A stretch of 58,286 bases of DNA from Brevibacillus reuszeri (GCF_001187725.1 NZ_LGIQ01000007.1:849076-907361); one strand, 5' to 3'; positions 1-9,048 are shown, counted from the first letter of the stretch. The notes: a model not told the origin generated them from the sequence alone. Translations and numbers: made by a program.

Positions 1-44
1 TTGAACACGAAAGTGTTCAAAATTAATTAGCAAAAGGTGTTCAA
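1..44. repeat. Octamer repeats at window edge, one pair forming a hairpin
   Basis: TTGAACAC at 1-8 and its complement GTGTTCAA at 13-20 form a perfect 8-bp stem closed by a GAAA loop; a further GTGTTCAA lies at 37-44. The cluster sits just behind the stop codon of the leftward protease/scaffold gene. There is no T-run, so it is not a convincing intrinsic terminator; it could be an operator or mRNA-end structure. It is cut by the window edge. Confidence 0.5.
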
Positions 45-46
45 TT

Positions 47-1162
47 TTACTTGACGGTTACAACAGTGTCACTTACCGAAACAAGCGCATCAATTTTCTC
101 ATTAAGTTGGGCAGTAAGGTTGGTTTTTTCACTTTCAAGTGCTTTGATTTGAACTTCCTTTTCACTCAGGAGTTTTGCGGTTTCATTTAGATCAACGTTA
201 ATATTCACGTTGGTTTTTTCAGCTAAAATTTTGCTTAATTTTGTAACGGTGCCTTCACCAATAGAGATAGCATCTTCAGATACCGAATAGGTAAATACCA
301 TATACTCATCTTCAGAAGATCGATCAATATCATAAGCAAGTACTTTATGCTCTTCGGGATAGATTTCCCATACTGAATAATAGGGATTGCTATTCCATCC
401 TTTTGGGTTCAGCGCTTCATACACCTTTTGATGCAAATCCCTTGTCGTAAGTGCAGAAGTGTCCACTTGTTTCTTAGACAATTCATTTTCCTCCTCATCT
501 GAAACGACTTTATTTTTAATATCACTGGCTAAAGCTTCTGCAAGTTCATTGTCAATTTCATCTACAGACGCAACTTGTAAAATCCCACTAGAATCATAGG
601 CAGGATCTACGCTCTCACCAAGCAAAGCATGTCCAATGAACACGCCTTTATCAATCACCTTTATTTGTTTATTATTTATGGTCTCATAGTGACTCTCGAC
701 AACTTGAATTTCCCATGAGGTTTTTATCCCTTTTTTAGAATCAATTCTTCGCTTGATTACATCATATGCTTGTGAAAATCTTTTCCATATCTTGGCGTTG
801 GCAACAATATAATCTTGTTCTTCAATTGCCTCAATTGAAGAGGAATAGAAACTTCCAAACGCTGAAGTATCGAATTCAACATCTGTATATTCATTACCGT
901 CTTCATCTTTTTTCTTCACGAGTTTTACATTGTGCCCAGAAAAATCCTGAGTCCCATTGCTCTTAGTAATGACTTTTCCAACTAAGGGCTTTATCTGTAA
1001 AGTATCAATCCAAGTGTCAATTGTGTCTCGATTTAGCATAACATCATTTTTGTTTGGATCGAAATCACAAATGATGAATTTGGCATCAAGGGTATCGCTA
1101 TTGTCTGATTCACTAATGATTATGTTATGAGTGCTAATAATTTTGATAATCTCTTTGTTCAA
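47..1162 (-). CDS. Prohead protease/scaffold-like capsid assembly protein
   Basis: Leftward 371-aa protein directly after the portal gene, the usual place for capsid maturation proteins. The central stretch (about residues 165-190, GVFIGHALLGESVDPAYDSS) resembles the segment of phage prohead serine proteases and XkdF-like proteins in which a beta strand leads into a 'G-DPAY' turn. The last 50 residues are heptad-rich (LSEKEVQIKALESEKTNL) and look like a scaffold coiled coil, so this may be a protease-scaffold fusion. Start is TTG at 1162, about 4 nt behind GGTGGTGA. Family assignment rests on position and weak motif resemblance; catalytic residues were not identified with certainty. Confidence 0.55.
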   Translation of the reverse strand: MNKEIIKIISTHNIIISESDNSDTLDAKFIICDFDPNKNDVMLNRDTIDTWIDTLQIKPLVGKVITKSNGTQDFSGHNVKLVKKKDEDGNEYTDVEFDTSAFGSFYSSSIEAIEEQDYIVANAKIWKRFSQAYDVIKRRIDSKKGIKTSWEIQVVESHYETINNKQIKVIDKGVFIGHALLGESVDPAYDSSGILQVASVDEIDNELAEALASDIKNKVVSDEEENELSKKQVDTSALTTRDLHQKVYEALNPKGWNSNPYYSVWEIYPEEHKVLAYDIDRSSEDEYMVFTYSVSEDAISIGEGTVTKLSKILAEKTNVNINVDLNETAKLLSEKEVQIKALESEKTNLTAQLNEKIDALVSVSDTVVTVK

Positions 1163-1177
1163 TATATCACCACCTTT

Positions 1178-1339
1178 CTAGCCGAATTCAATGTCATGCT
1201 TTTTCAATAAATCCTTGATTATGTTTGAATTGTCAAGTTGAGAGTCTAATTCTTCAGATGTGACCACATCAATGGGATTTTCATCAATGTTTAAAATTAG
1301 TGGAGTAGTACAGCATGGACATTTAACATGCTCAATCAT
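1178..1339 (-). CDS. Small CxxC protein in portal operon
   Basis: A 53-aa protein beginning MIEHVKCPCC. Its ATG overlaps the TGA of the portal gene (ATGA), which indicates translational coupling and supports that it is real. The N-terminal CPCC cluster suggests a zinc or metal knuckle; the rest is acidic and unassigned. It lies between portal and protease/scaffold genes, so a head-assembly accessory role is possible. Confidence 0.65.
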   Translation of the reverse strand: MIEHVKCPCCTTPLILNIDENPIDVVTSEELDSQLDNSNIIKDLLKKHDIEFG

Positions 1340-2925
1340 TCAGAACCTCTTCTGTTTTGATCCTCAAGTTGCTTGTCTGGATCATTATTATCAATTGGAC
1401 GACCACTTGACTTACTCGAATTGGTATACGCAGTTAATCGAGGCTTAAATACTTCATCCAGACCCTCGCTATTCTCCTGTGCCCGTTTCTGTTTCTCATC
1501 TTCCAAATCAACACCTAATATACTAAATACAGTAGAATAACTCGCGTTCATTTTACTAAATAGAATTTCTGCAAGTTTGAACTTTATCTCACTCTCTAGT
1601 TGCTCACTATCAATGACTTCAATAGTTGGACAGAACTCAATAGGGATATTGTTTTCTTGAAGGACAACTTTGTACCATTTTTCAAGAACATCTTCTAGTT
1701 GTTCAGAGATTTTATTTATTGTTTTCATCAGTTCCCGAATTGATATGTTTGCAACAGTGAAAGTTTGTTTTGAATCCTGATTTAAAAAGCCAATTCCCAA
1801 AGCAGTCATAATTTTACTTCTATAGTAGTTGACATTATTGATATTAATGTTCTCTACATTTGGCTCAATGTACTTGATATCCTCAACAAAGGGAGCACCC
1901 GTATACATAACTGTTTCATTTTTCCATGCTCTCATGAGAGAATCATGAGCATATGCCATTTGTTCAAAACCTTGTTTATCGAAATCTTTTCCTAATATCT
2001 CTTTATGTAGCTTCTGAAAAATGATCTTCTTACCTTTAGCTTTGGCATTAACCCTATCTGTTTTTTCGAAAGTAGTGAGCATCATGGCAGATTCAAAAGT
2101 CCGAAAGATTGGTGTCACCCCATACTTGCGTCCCATGTTGTTCACTCTCAATATACCTGAGTGCTTAATATCAAGTTTTGTGTATGACTCTTTATTGGCG
2201 TATGCTTCGCCAACTTCAGGCGGATAAGCGCTATTGATTTCGTCTGCTGCATTATTAAAGAACAGGCTCTTACCTTTTTTTGTTTTCTTATTTATCTTTT
2301 GTAATCTGCTCTTTAGTTCATTGATGTTCATTAATAGGCATGGTTCACCATCGATATCATAATCACTTACTTCCACTACACCTAAAGGGTAATGATCCAC
2401 AACATAGCTTCCACCACAATTTTTCCTTAAGTACATTGGATAGTTGCCTTCAGAATAAGCAAGAGGTATTGATTTCCTCAATAAGTTTCTTATGCTAATT
2501 TGTTTATTAAAGTCATTGATAATTACCTTGACCTTTTCTAAAAGCTTCTGCTTATTGCGATTACTAGAAAAATCCCTATATGATAGTTTAATATCAGTAT
2601 TTATGTTGCTCTCGATGGTTTCATATACTTTACCAATTAAATCATCCTTATTGATAAAGTAGCGAGCATATGCATTTATCTTCTTTACCTTTTCTAAGTT
2701 TCCTTGTGGGTTATCTGCAAGGTCATCGATTGTGTCATTTGATATAGGTGTCTTACCCAACGATGATTCAGTTAGGTATGATGAGTATTGATGATAGTTA
2801 TTATTAAAGTTAAAAAATGCTTGCTCAATCCATTGTTGGGATTGCCCTTCTGAAGTTAGAACAATGGTGTCCTCATCAGCCTTTGAAGCGATAACCACTT
2901 TAAAATCTTCCTTTTCACTTGTCAT
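1336..2925 (-). CDS. Phage portal protein
   Basis: 529-aa protein immediately downstream of the large terminase, where portal genes sit in tailed phages; SPbeta has its portal (YonE) in the same order. Portals form the dodecameric ring at the capsid vertex through which DNA is packaged. The sequence has the alternating alpha/beta and long-helix character expected, including a helical segment near residues 400-440 with DVLEKWYKVVLQEN. No portal-unique motif can be verified by eye. The start was set at MTSEKEDF because GGTGGTGA lies 5 nt upstream; the longer reading frame to 2985 would overlap the terminase gene. Its end overlaps the next gene by 4 bp. Confidence 0.7.
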   Translation of the reverse strand: MTSEKEDFKVVIASKADEDTIVLTSEGQSQQWIEQAFFNFNNNYHQYSSYLTESSLGKTPISNDTIDDLADNPQGNLEKVKKINAYARYFINKDDLIGKVYETIESNINTDIKLSYRDFSSNRNKQKLLEKVKVIINDFNKQISIRNLLRKSIPLAYSEGNYPMYLRKNCGGSYVVDHYPLGVVEVSDYDIDGEPCLLMNINELKSRLQKINKKTKKGKSLFFNNAADEINSAYPPEVGEAYANKESYTKLDIKHSGILRVNNMGRKYGVTPIFRTFESAMMLTTFEKTDRVNAKAKGKKIIFQKLHKEILGKDFDKQGFEQMAYAHDSLMRAWKNETVMYTGAPFVEDIKYIEPNVENININNVNYYRSKIMTALGIGFLNQDSKQTFTVANISIRELMKTINKISEQLEDVLEKWYKVVLQENNIPIEFCPTIEVIDSEQLESEIKFKLAEILFSKMNASYSTVFSILGVDLEDEKQKRAQENSEGLDEVFKPRLTAYTNSSKSSGRPIDNNDPDKQLEDQNRRGSE

Positions 2926-2942
2926 TGATTCACCACCTTGCG

Positions 2943-4778
2943 TTAAAAAGTTACCGATGACACGCACTGTGGAGCTGTGCTCCAATCTATATTAACTGAC
3001 TGCTTTGTCGTAATACTTTCCCTTCTGAGCTCATATAAGTAATGGGCAAGCATTAACAACGTATAGAATCTATCATCACCAATCTTATTTTCCTTGTCTT
3101 TGGGCAGCTCATAGCTGTAATTGTTGTTAGATGATTTAATTCTATGGATGGCAACCGTCTCTTCTTTCATTAAGTCCATATTAGCAAGAGCGATCTCTTC
3201 TTCGATGGTCAAATGATGTTCCTTGATATTTTTTTCTTTTTCTGAATCAACAGCAATGTTTACAAAACCCTTGCCATCATATTCTTTCGTAAACTTGATT
3301 AGATCTAATTCTAAAAGTTCTTTGAGTTCTTCAACCATCTGCTTCTTATACTTTTTAGGGGAGATAAGCCTTAACTTATTTACTGCATTAGGGTATTTAT
3401 TATCATAACCCTTGTACTCTTCATGGTTAAGATCAATCAAACCTTTATGCAACATGCCATTGTCATCTACCCAATCGTCCAATAGATTATCTGCAAATGC
3501 ACTAATGCCGCCACCACCAGAACCACTATCGAACATGACAGATAGAATGTTTTCGTAATCAGGGGCTTTGCCGTTATAGTTAAGAAGCATGTTTTTGAAG
3601 TATTTTATCTGATCGGGGGTCTTCATGGGCGTTCGTTTCTTCTTCTCAACATCGATCATGCTTACAACATTCACGATTTCACCCATCCAGCCAATATTTG
3701 AGTCATATATTACTTTCATAACAGAACAAATAGAATTGTCATAGCTACGAGCAGGGTCGAATGCTAAAACAAACTTATCTCTATTTGTTAAGTTAAATAG
3801 CTCAGGAAGTTGATGGATAGAGTTTCTAACCAACACACCACGCTTGAATACCTGTGTGTCGCCACCATCAGTGGTAAATCGGTTGTAATACTCACGATTT
3901 GCTTTTTCTCGATTGCCCTTCATTGCGTTTTCTACTTGTTCTTTTTTCAGTAGGGGAGGGTGAACTTCTCCATCCATTAAAGGACTCAATGGTATGTCAC
4001 AAGGGATGTCTGCAACAAAGTATCGAGTGTCCCCCAAGAACATTTTCTTAGAAAACTCTTTGTATCTTTTAAAGAAAATCGTGTCAATATCACTTGCTGA
4101 AGAGGCATAAATCAATTGAGTAGGGTTCTTTTTTCGCTGTGTATCAAGGTTAAATCCTTCATCAGTAGATGTGGCAAAGTTACTGTCTTGTGTTGCAAAA
4201 GCTTCACTGATGAGAACAATCTCGTCACTGGAAAAACCAGCCTCATCAAAGAAAACAAGAGTAGCACGCTTTGATCTGTTGTTGTCAGGATTGCCATTTA
4301 GAGTGAATATTTCGCTGCCATTATAGGACATGGTATGAAAACTTGCGGGGTTGTGTGTAAAACCATCCTGATTAGCAGGACTAGTGACAACTTCAGTTCT
4401 AAAGATGTCTTTTAGAGACTTAGTAGATTCAATTCGCTGCTTAGCGATCTTTTCAATCTTCATAAATGTCTCTTGTGATTGAGAGCCTACACTTGAAATA
4501 ATATATATCTGCTGATTCTCGAAGAGTAAAAACTTAAGAATCATGAAAATGGCGCCAAGAAAGCTTTTACCGAAGTTACGAGAGCAACACCACAATACGT
4601 AAGGCTTAGTCCATGATTCTTGAAGTATGTATTTTTGTGCATCTAATAATTTAATTCCCAATATCTGCTCACAAGCAATTACTGGATTTCTACGCCAGAA
4701 CTTAATGATTTCTGAATTCTTCTCGTATAAGTCAATTTTTCGCTGAGACAATATATCTTTTGAACGGCTTTTTTTCAT
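2943..4778 (-). CDS. terL: Terminase large subunit
   Basis: 611-aa packaging motor with both expected domains. The N-terminal ATPase has a Walker-A-like loop CSRNFGKSF (residues 65-73) and Walker B LVFFDEAGF with the catalytic pair D178/E179. The C-terminal RNase-H-like nuclease carries acidic positions in LAFDPARS (D341), VMFDSGSGGGG (D417) and a late GDDRFYTLLML segment. It cuts concatemeric phage DNA and pumps it through the portal. Its ATG overlaps the stop of the upstream small-subunit-like gene by 4 bp, and the portal gene follows 17 bp downstream, so the three are one transcriptional unit. Confidence 0.92.
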   Translation of the reverse strand: MKKSRSKDILSQRKIDLYEKNSEIIKFWRRNPVIACEQILGIKLLDAQKYILQESWTKPYVLWCCSRNFGKSFLGAIFMILKFLLFENQQIYIISSVGSQSQETFMKIEKIAKQRIESTKSLKDIFRTEVVTSPANQDGFTHNPASFHTMSYNGSEIFTLNGNPDNNRSKRATLVFFDEAGFSSDEIVLISEAFATQDSNFATSTDEGFNLDTQRKKNPTQLIYASSASDIDTIFFKRYKEFSKKMFLGDTRYFVADIPCDIPLSPLMDGEVHPPLLKKEQVENAMKGNREKANREYYNRFTTDGGDTQVFKRGVLVRNSIHQLPELFNLTNRDKFVLAFDPARSYDNSICSVMKVIYDSNIGWMGEIVNVVSMIDVEKKKRTPMKTPDQIKYFKNMLLNYNGKAPDYENILSVMFDSGSGGGGISAFADNLLDDWVDDNGMLHKGLIDLNHEEYKGYDNKYPNAVNKLRLISPKKYKKQMVEELKELLELDLIKFTKEYDGKGFVNIAVDSEKEKNIKEHHLTIEEEIALANMDLMKEETVAIHRIKSSNNNYSYELPKDKENKIGDDRFYTLLMLAHYLYELRRESITTKQSVNIDWSTAPQCVSSVTF

Positions 4779-5869
4779 TGACTATCACTGCCGTTCTTTT
4801 TCAATTCAAGAATTTGCTCATTTGCGAGACGCAGTTTCTCTTCTAATTCCATAATTTTATCCTGATAGTTTAAAAGCAAGTCACGCTGTTCTTTTAACAT
4901 ATCTTCCAAGTCTTTTTCATCAAAGTTCAACTGGGAAAGAATACTCTTGTTACTTATGTCTGCTGTAATCTGCATTCCATAGGCCTTTTTCATATCGTAA
5001 TAATCTTCTTCTGCATTCTCAAAGCCAAGCTCACGAAGATCTTTCATTAGATACCCTAATGTACTACGACCAGCCTTCTTATCGCCACGATGTTTGATGG
5101 CAATGGCATTTTCCTTAGAGAGTTTGTCATTGCTTTCGATAATTTGCTTAATGTCTCCACTATTTGAAAGAAATTTTTTCTCGTCAGAACTTAAATTATT
5201 TATAAGCAGATCAATCTTACGTATTTGATTATTGTTATTTAGTATTTGAATGATAATTGATATTTTATATTGATCCTCTAAGGTATCTTCATCAAGATAG
5301 GGGATGAGTTCAGCATACAAGAATTTTCTATCTAGTTTCGAATATCCTGCAAATGGATCATATCCTAGTAAACGAACGGTATCCTTTTGAGATTGCATAT
5401 CTTCAGGAGTGAGCTCAATATCATCATTTTTAAAATCTGTCTCGTCAGATACAGACTCACTGATTGGCACATCGTCAAATTCAGTAGATTGAGATAGAGA
5501 AGTATGGTCACTATCTTTAAAAGTTAAATCCTTTGAGTTAAGAGCCAAGTTCTTCATGTAAATGCCAAAAAGGTCTTTTTTTGTTTCATTGGATTCTTCG
5601 ATTGACACTAGCCATATTTGAGTCAAAAAAGGCTTATTTAAATCTGCGAGAATTGACCTTACCTTCTCAATATACTCAAGACTATCAGGATTTGCTGGTG
5701 GCAGTCTTGCAACGATACAGTCTTTACAGACTGGATACTTTTTATCTGGATATAAATCGCTCACAGTTGAGTAAAACTTATACTTCAAAGTTTTTTCTTT
5801 GTTGCATTTTATGCAAGTTTTGTATTCTGTACTTTTTTTACTCGTCTTTGCTTCTGTAGTACGAGCCAT
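4775..5869 (-). CDS. Terminase small-subunit-like zinc/coiled-coil protein
   Basis: 364-aa protein directly upstream of and overlapping the large terminase, the canonical place for the DNA-recognition subunit. The N-terminus holds a four-cysteine zinc ribbon (C19, C22, C48, C51, in CIKC and CKDC), the middle has acidic and helical segments, and the last ~45 residues form a strong coiled coil (LEEKLRLANEQILELKKN), consistent with an oligomeric DNA-binding subunit. Larger than most small terminases. Start chosen at MARTTEAK behind AGGAGGTG. Small-subunit identity is inferred from position and architecture, not from a family motif. Confidence 0.6.
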   Translation of the reverse strand: MARTTEAKTSKKSTEYKTCIKCNKEKTLKYKFYSTVSDLYPDKKYPVCKDCIVARLPPANPDSLEYIEKVRSILADLNKPFLTQIWLVSIEESNETKKDLFGIYMKNLALNSKDLTFKDSDHTSLSQSTEFDDVPISESVSDETDFKNDDIELTPEDMQSQKDTVRLLGYDPFAGYSKLDRKFLYAELIPYLDEDTLEDQYKISIIIQILNNNNQIRKIDLLINNLSSDEKKFLSNSGDIKQIIESNDKLSKENAIAIKHRGDKKAGRSTLGYLMKDLRELGFENAEEDYYDMKKAYGMQITADISNKSILSQLNFDEKDLEDMLKEQRDLLLNYQDKIMELEEKLRLANEQILELKKNGSDSQ

Positions 5870-5940
5870 AGCAAACACCTCCTAAAAAGAGAATAGGGAA
5901 GAGGGAGGGGAGGACTGCCTCTTGTCAGTTCACACCTATC

Positions 5941-6002
5941 CCTATTAGGCAACACAAAAAGCTGCCTAGACACTGTTTGAATAGGGGATTACTCAAACAG
6001 TG
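5941..6002. other. Double-hairpin intergenic region upstream of terminase genes
   Basis: The roughly 200 bp between the Cys-rich gene and the terminase operon (5870-6079) have no open frame. Two adjacent inverted repeats are present: TAGGCA 5946-5951 with TGCCTA 5963-5968 (loop 11), and CACTGTTTGA 5971-5980 with TCAAACAGTG 5993-6002 (10-bp stem, loop 12). Without a T-run these are not clear terminators. Being next to the small-terminase-like gene, the region is a reasonable candidate for the packaging initiation site or a structured leader. Confidence 0.45.
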
Positions 6003-6079
6003 ATAGACAGTTCTTAAGAGGGGAAATTGCCTTGCGGCTATGTCCGAACGGGTCTGAATAAAATTAATATTTGATGGGA

Positions 6080-6400
6080 TTATTTACAGTGACATTGACT
6101 ACAGCAGTTTGCTAAGTCACCATCTTCATCTAGAATGCCAACTTCAATTTCGTACAAGTCACCCATTTTACGTGCGATATCTTCATCAATATAGTGCTTT
6201 ACTTCGTTATCTCCTGCTACATCATAGAATTCTAGTAAGAGAGTATGCAACTGTTGTTCAGATGTAGCATTAACGAACTTGCTGAAGAACTCTGAAACGA
6301 TATCTTCAGCTTCACGCAGATTGATACTAATCGTTTCAGTATCATTACAACATGGTTCACAAGGGCATTTATCAAAATGAAAACCAGTAAATTGATTCAA
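6080..6400 (-). CDS. Cysteine-rich small protein
   Basis: 106 aa with cysteine clusters at both ends: CPCEPCC near residue 12 and CCSQCHC at the C-terminus, flanking a helical acidic middle. Such terminal clusters suggest one zinc site formed by bringing the ends together. Start is TTG at 6400, six nt behind GGAGG. It lies between the metallophosphoesterase and terminase genes on the same strand; function not recognised. Confidence 0.65.
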   Translation of the reverse strand: MNQFTGFHFDKCPCEPCCNDTETISINLREAEDIVSEFFSKFVNATSEQQLHTLLLEFYDVAGDNEVKHYIDEDIARKMGDLYEIEVGILDEDGDLANCCSQCHCK

Positions 6401-6415
6401 AATAGGCCTCCGATG

Positions 6416-7627
6416 TTAGTTAAGTTTTAATGTATGTGAAGTGACTTTTCCTTTGCCCTCTTCAAAAATCAACATCTTGCCAGCAGCTTTGGCACCGGTC
6501 AGCAACTTATCACTGAACTTGTCAGATCCCATTACAGAAGGAAGAATAATGACTTCACAGTCATTTGTTTCACCCTCACCAACTGTAATCTCTTCTGCAT
6601 GATGGAAATGGGAGAGAATGAGATAATCAATAAATTCGCGATGTAGCATAGATAAATCCTTAAGTGCTGTTTTAACATTCTTGATTTGATGTCCATGCTT
6701 TGCGTAAAAACGATATCCACAAATCTCAAAACGAGCATAGTCATCCTTGTATTGCGGAACCTCAATCCGCTGGTTATTTGCCAGCATATCGTGGATGTAT
6801 GTCGCAATAAGACGCTCAACGTCCTCTTTAGGAAATTGACCTGCCTTAGTTCCAAGTGGCCTAATCTCAGTATGATTTGATGATGGGACATGATGATATG
6901 TAATTTTCACATGGGTAGATAAACGATTAAGCCATTCAACCATCAAACGTTGATAGCGAATGACTTGATCCATAAGACCAAATTGAAGACTCATTAACTG
7001 ACTAATGCGAAGTCCGATTCCATCAACATTGTCTGCACCGTTTACGATATGTAGATGGGTTAATTGTTCCTGATTAATTTTATTTACAGTTTGAACGAAC
7101 AAATCTGCAAGACGTAGCCGTACCTCTTCTTCGTCGTATTTATTATTTACACTCTCGAAAATCTTACCAAAGTGTACGTCACCAAATCCAAGTACAGCAC
7201 CTTTATCCCCAGTAGAGTAGGGGAGTGAGTGAAATTCTGGTGGTTGTAAAGAGTTCTCTTTGACTGCGCGAGTAAATTCTTCAATGAGCATTTCTTTTCG
7301 AGCGTCTTCACGGGCAATCCGATTTATATGTACACCAATTGTTTGGTTTTTGATTCGCTCTTTATGGAGAGTGTATGTTTGATCCTCAATCGCACTAGAA
7401 AGGTTGCTGGTGCCCTTAATCATGGCGTCCTCATAGCCTTCTTTGTAATTTACATACCACTTTCGGTATTTTGACTCTCCAAAATTGTCTCCAGTTTCTT
7501 GATTGATGAGATCCGCAATCTGGTTCCAGTTAATCTGATATGTATCCTTGTTTTCACATAGTCTAATTTTATATGCTTTGACGGTTTCGCCTTGAAGTCG
7601 TTGTAGAGTAGGGGAGAGTGTAGTCAT
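6416..7627 (-). CDS. YonJ-like metallophosphoesterase
   Basis: 403-aa calcineurin-like phosphoesterase. Metal-binding motifs appear in order: GDVHFGK (D, H), NGADNVDG (D), SSNHTE (N, H), AKHGH and LSHFHH (His ligands). The first ~110 residues look like a helical DNA-binding module (WNQIADLINQETGDNFGESK, helix-turn-helix style). SPbeta YonJ is a metallophosphoesterase with the same neighbours (YonK-like gene next door, terminase genes downstream). The likely substrate is a nucleic acid or nucleotide, but is not known. Start has a strong AAGGAGGG site. Confidence 0.82.
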   Translation of the reverse strand: MTTLSPTLQRLQGETVKAYKIRLCENKDTYQINWNQIADLINQETGDNFGESKYRKWYVNYKEGYEDAMIKGTSNLSSAIEDQTYTLHKERIKNQTIGVHINRIAREDARKEMLIEEFTRAVKENSLQPPEFHSLPYSTGDKGAVLGFGDVHFGKIFESVNNKYDEEEVRLRLADLFVQTVNKINQEQLTHLHIVNGADNVDGIGLRISQLMSLQFGLMDQVIRYQRLMVEWLNRLSTHVKITYHHVPSSNHTEIRPLGTKAGQFPKEDVERLIATYIHDMLANNQRIEVPQYKDDYARFEICGYRFYAKHGHQIKNVKTALKDLSMLHREFIDYLILSHFHHAEEITVGEGETNDCEVIILPSVMGSDKFSDKLLTGAKAAGKMLIFEEGKGKVTSHTLKLN

Positions 7628-7638
7628 TAAGTCCCTCC

Positions 7639-7938
7639 TTACTCTTCATGTGACTCATTTGAGTCTTCATCATCTGGCATCAACTCTTCGAGTCCGTTTT
7701 CTAATTTAATGCTCAACCCTAAATCAGAGACGCCATCGAGCACAGTAAGAAATTGATAAAGGTGTTCTCGTTTGATATTTTTAAGTGAAATTGATAACGT
7801 AGAATCCTCACCAAAACTTGAAACTAGCTTCTTCACACTATATGGAAACTCGCCATCTTTTTTGTATTCAGTGATGATTCCATCAGTCATATTAACTTCA
7901 AACGACTGGAAACTCATTGAGTTTGTTACCTTTGCCAT
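7639..7938 (-). CDS. YonK-like small phage protein
   Basis: 99-aa acidic protein whose central part (beta strand, short helix, then STLSISLKNIKREHL) resembles SPbeta YonK, a small structured protein of unknown function encoded beside yonJ. The C-terminal tail is highly acidic (MPDDEDSNESHEE), longer than in YonK. Start set at MAKVTN behind GGGAGGT. It precedes the metallophosphoesterase by 11 bp, so the two are probably co-transcribed. Confidence 0.6.
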   Translation of the reverse strand: MAKVTNSMSFQSFEVNMTDGIITEYKKDGEFPYSVKKLVSSFGEDSTLSISLKNIKREHLYQFLTVLDGVSDLGLSIKLENGLEELMPDDEDSNESHEE

Positions 7939-7993
7939 AATCAATTACCTCCCATAATTGAATTAGTTATATGTAAGTATCTACTCTTTAGTA

Positions 7994-8047
7994 AATAAAA
8001 AAGTAGAGATATGCCGAGAATAAGAATCTCTCAACATATCTCTACTT
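7994..8047 (-). terminator. Strong intrinsic terminator, leftward
   Basis: AAGTAGAGATATG (8001-8013) pairs perfectly with CATATCTCTACTT (8035-8047), a 13-bp stem with a 21-nt loop. On the minus strand it is followed by a T-run (ACTTTTTTATTT). It ends the transcript carrying the 8332-8955 gene and the structured RNA behind it, isolating it from the YonK-like operon. Confidence 0.88.
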
Positions 8048-8062
8048 CTAAAGAAGATTGAT

Positions 8063-8321
8063 TGCTAACCATTTAGCTCGGTGGTTACTGAAAAGTCAAT
8101 AGAGCATACTTTATCGACCAATACTCCGAGATTTAATCGAAATTTAATTCTTAAGTCCTGATCTTTGAATTTAAAGAGCTTTGATACTTTAACCTTGAAA
8201 CTTAAATTTTAACCTTTGAGCTTTTATCCATTTGTAAATTCAATAGATTCTCTTAGGTTTGTTGCCTAGTTAACCCACTAGGCAAGGGACTCTAGTCTAT
8301 CAGTTATTCAAATGGTTAGCA
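8063..8321 (-). ncRNA. Candidate structured RNA / structured 3' UTR
   Basis: A 12-bp perfect inverted repeat, TGCTAACCATTT (8063-8074) and AAATGGTTAGCA (8310-8321), closes about 260 nt without any sizeable open frame. Inside, on the minus strand, lie an 8-bp hairpin TTGCCTAG/CTAGGCAA (near 8260-8283) and a CTCGG...CCGAG helix near the 3' side, plus AT-rich repeats. The closing stem is followed 16 nt later by a strong terminator and begins 11 nt after the 8332 stop codon. This is the layout of a stable structured 3' UTR or a processed non-coding RNA. It could instead be a DNA site; no known RNA family was recognised. Confidence 0.5.
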
Positions 8322-8331
8322 GTATATTCGG

Positions 8332-8955
8332 TCACTCTGTAAGATGAATCTTTGTGATCGTGTTTGATTCACTTAAGATAAAATCAACTTCACTCTCAAA
8401 TTCATCAATTTCTTTACTTAGAGTATCAATTTTTTCTTTCAACTTCAATGGATCAACTAACTTTGCTTCGTTTTGTTCCTTAAATGGCTTAGAGATTGCA
8501 TCCATTTCCGAATCTTTAACCTTCGAATCTTTGCCGAAGTTCGCTTCGAGTAATTTGTCTAGTCGAAGCTGGACTTCTTCATTTTTTGATTCAACTTGAT
8601 TAACAGCATGGATATAATCTCTTCTCATTTTTTCTAGCAGTAGTTTGTCGTATTGAATTGAGGTTTTTCGTTCAATTGCTTCTGCAACAGTCATTGATTT
8701 ACTACTGATGGTTACCTTGGTTTTAGCATTTGATTCAACAATTTGCGATTTAATTATTTGCCTGCGTTTTATCAAGTCAACAATCGATTGATGATTTTTC
8801 TCTGTGTTTTGCTCATATTCCTTTGTCGCAGTATAGCCAGACACTGGTTTCTGACCAATAGCAGAAGTTATAAAAGTCGTTTCATTAATACCTTTTTGTA
8901 TTCTTTTATCGAGTAATTTCAATTCTGACAAACCTCTTGTAATTGATATTTCCAT
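8332..8955 (-). CDS. Conserved-type phage coiled-coil protein
   Basis: 207-aa mostly helical protein. Notable segments are TVAEAIERKTS near residue 87, a long coiled coil through residues 95-145 and a C-terminal heptad region ending DFILSESNTITKI. It looks like a self-associating structural or regulatory phage protein; function not recognised. Start chosen at MEISITRG with GAGGAGGAG upstream; the longer frame to 9048 would run through the promoter. A near-consensus promoter lies 65-93 bp upstream, and a structured RNA plus terminator follow, so it is probably monocistronic. Confidence 0.7.
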   Translation of the reverse strand: MEISITRGLSELKLLDKRIQKGINETTFITSAIGQKPVSGYTATKEYEQNTEKNHQSIVDLIKRRQIIKSQIVESNAKTKVTISSKSMTVAEAIERKTSIQYDKLLLEKMRRDYIHAVNQVESKNEEVQLRLDKLLEANFGKDSKVKDSEMDAISKPFKEQNEAKLVDPLKLKEKIDTLSKEIDEFESEVDFILSESNTITKIHLTE

Positions 8956-9019
8956 ATATAACTCCTCCTCGAAGGGTTTTAGGAAAGAAATCTTCACACA
9001 ATATAGCAATTGAGAGTTT

Positions 9020-9048
9020 AATATACAACTATTATAAAAGCTTGTCAA
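9020..9048 (-). promoter_or_regulatory. Sigma-A-like promoter for the 8955 gene
   Basis: On the minus strand TTGACA (9043-9048), a 17-bp spacer and TATATT (9020-9025). Near-perfect spacing and -35. It shows that part of this leftward block can be read by host RNA polymerase rather than by the phage polymerase. Confidence 0.82.

Noticed and set aside
8063..8330. Group I intron in the structured region (GACTAGAGTCCC on the minus strand resembles part of an intron core)
   Set aside because: Other core elements (P, Q and R segments and splice-site context within a gene) were not found, and it does not interrupt a coding sequence.
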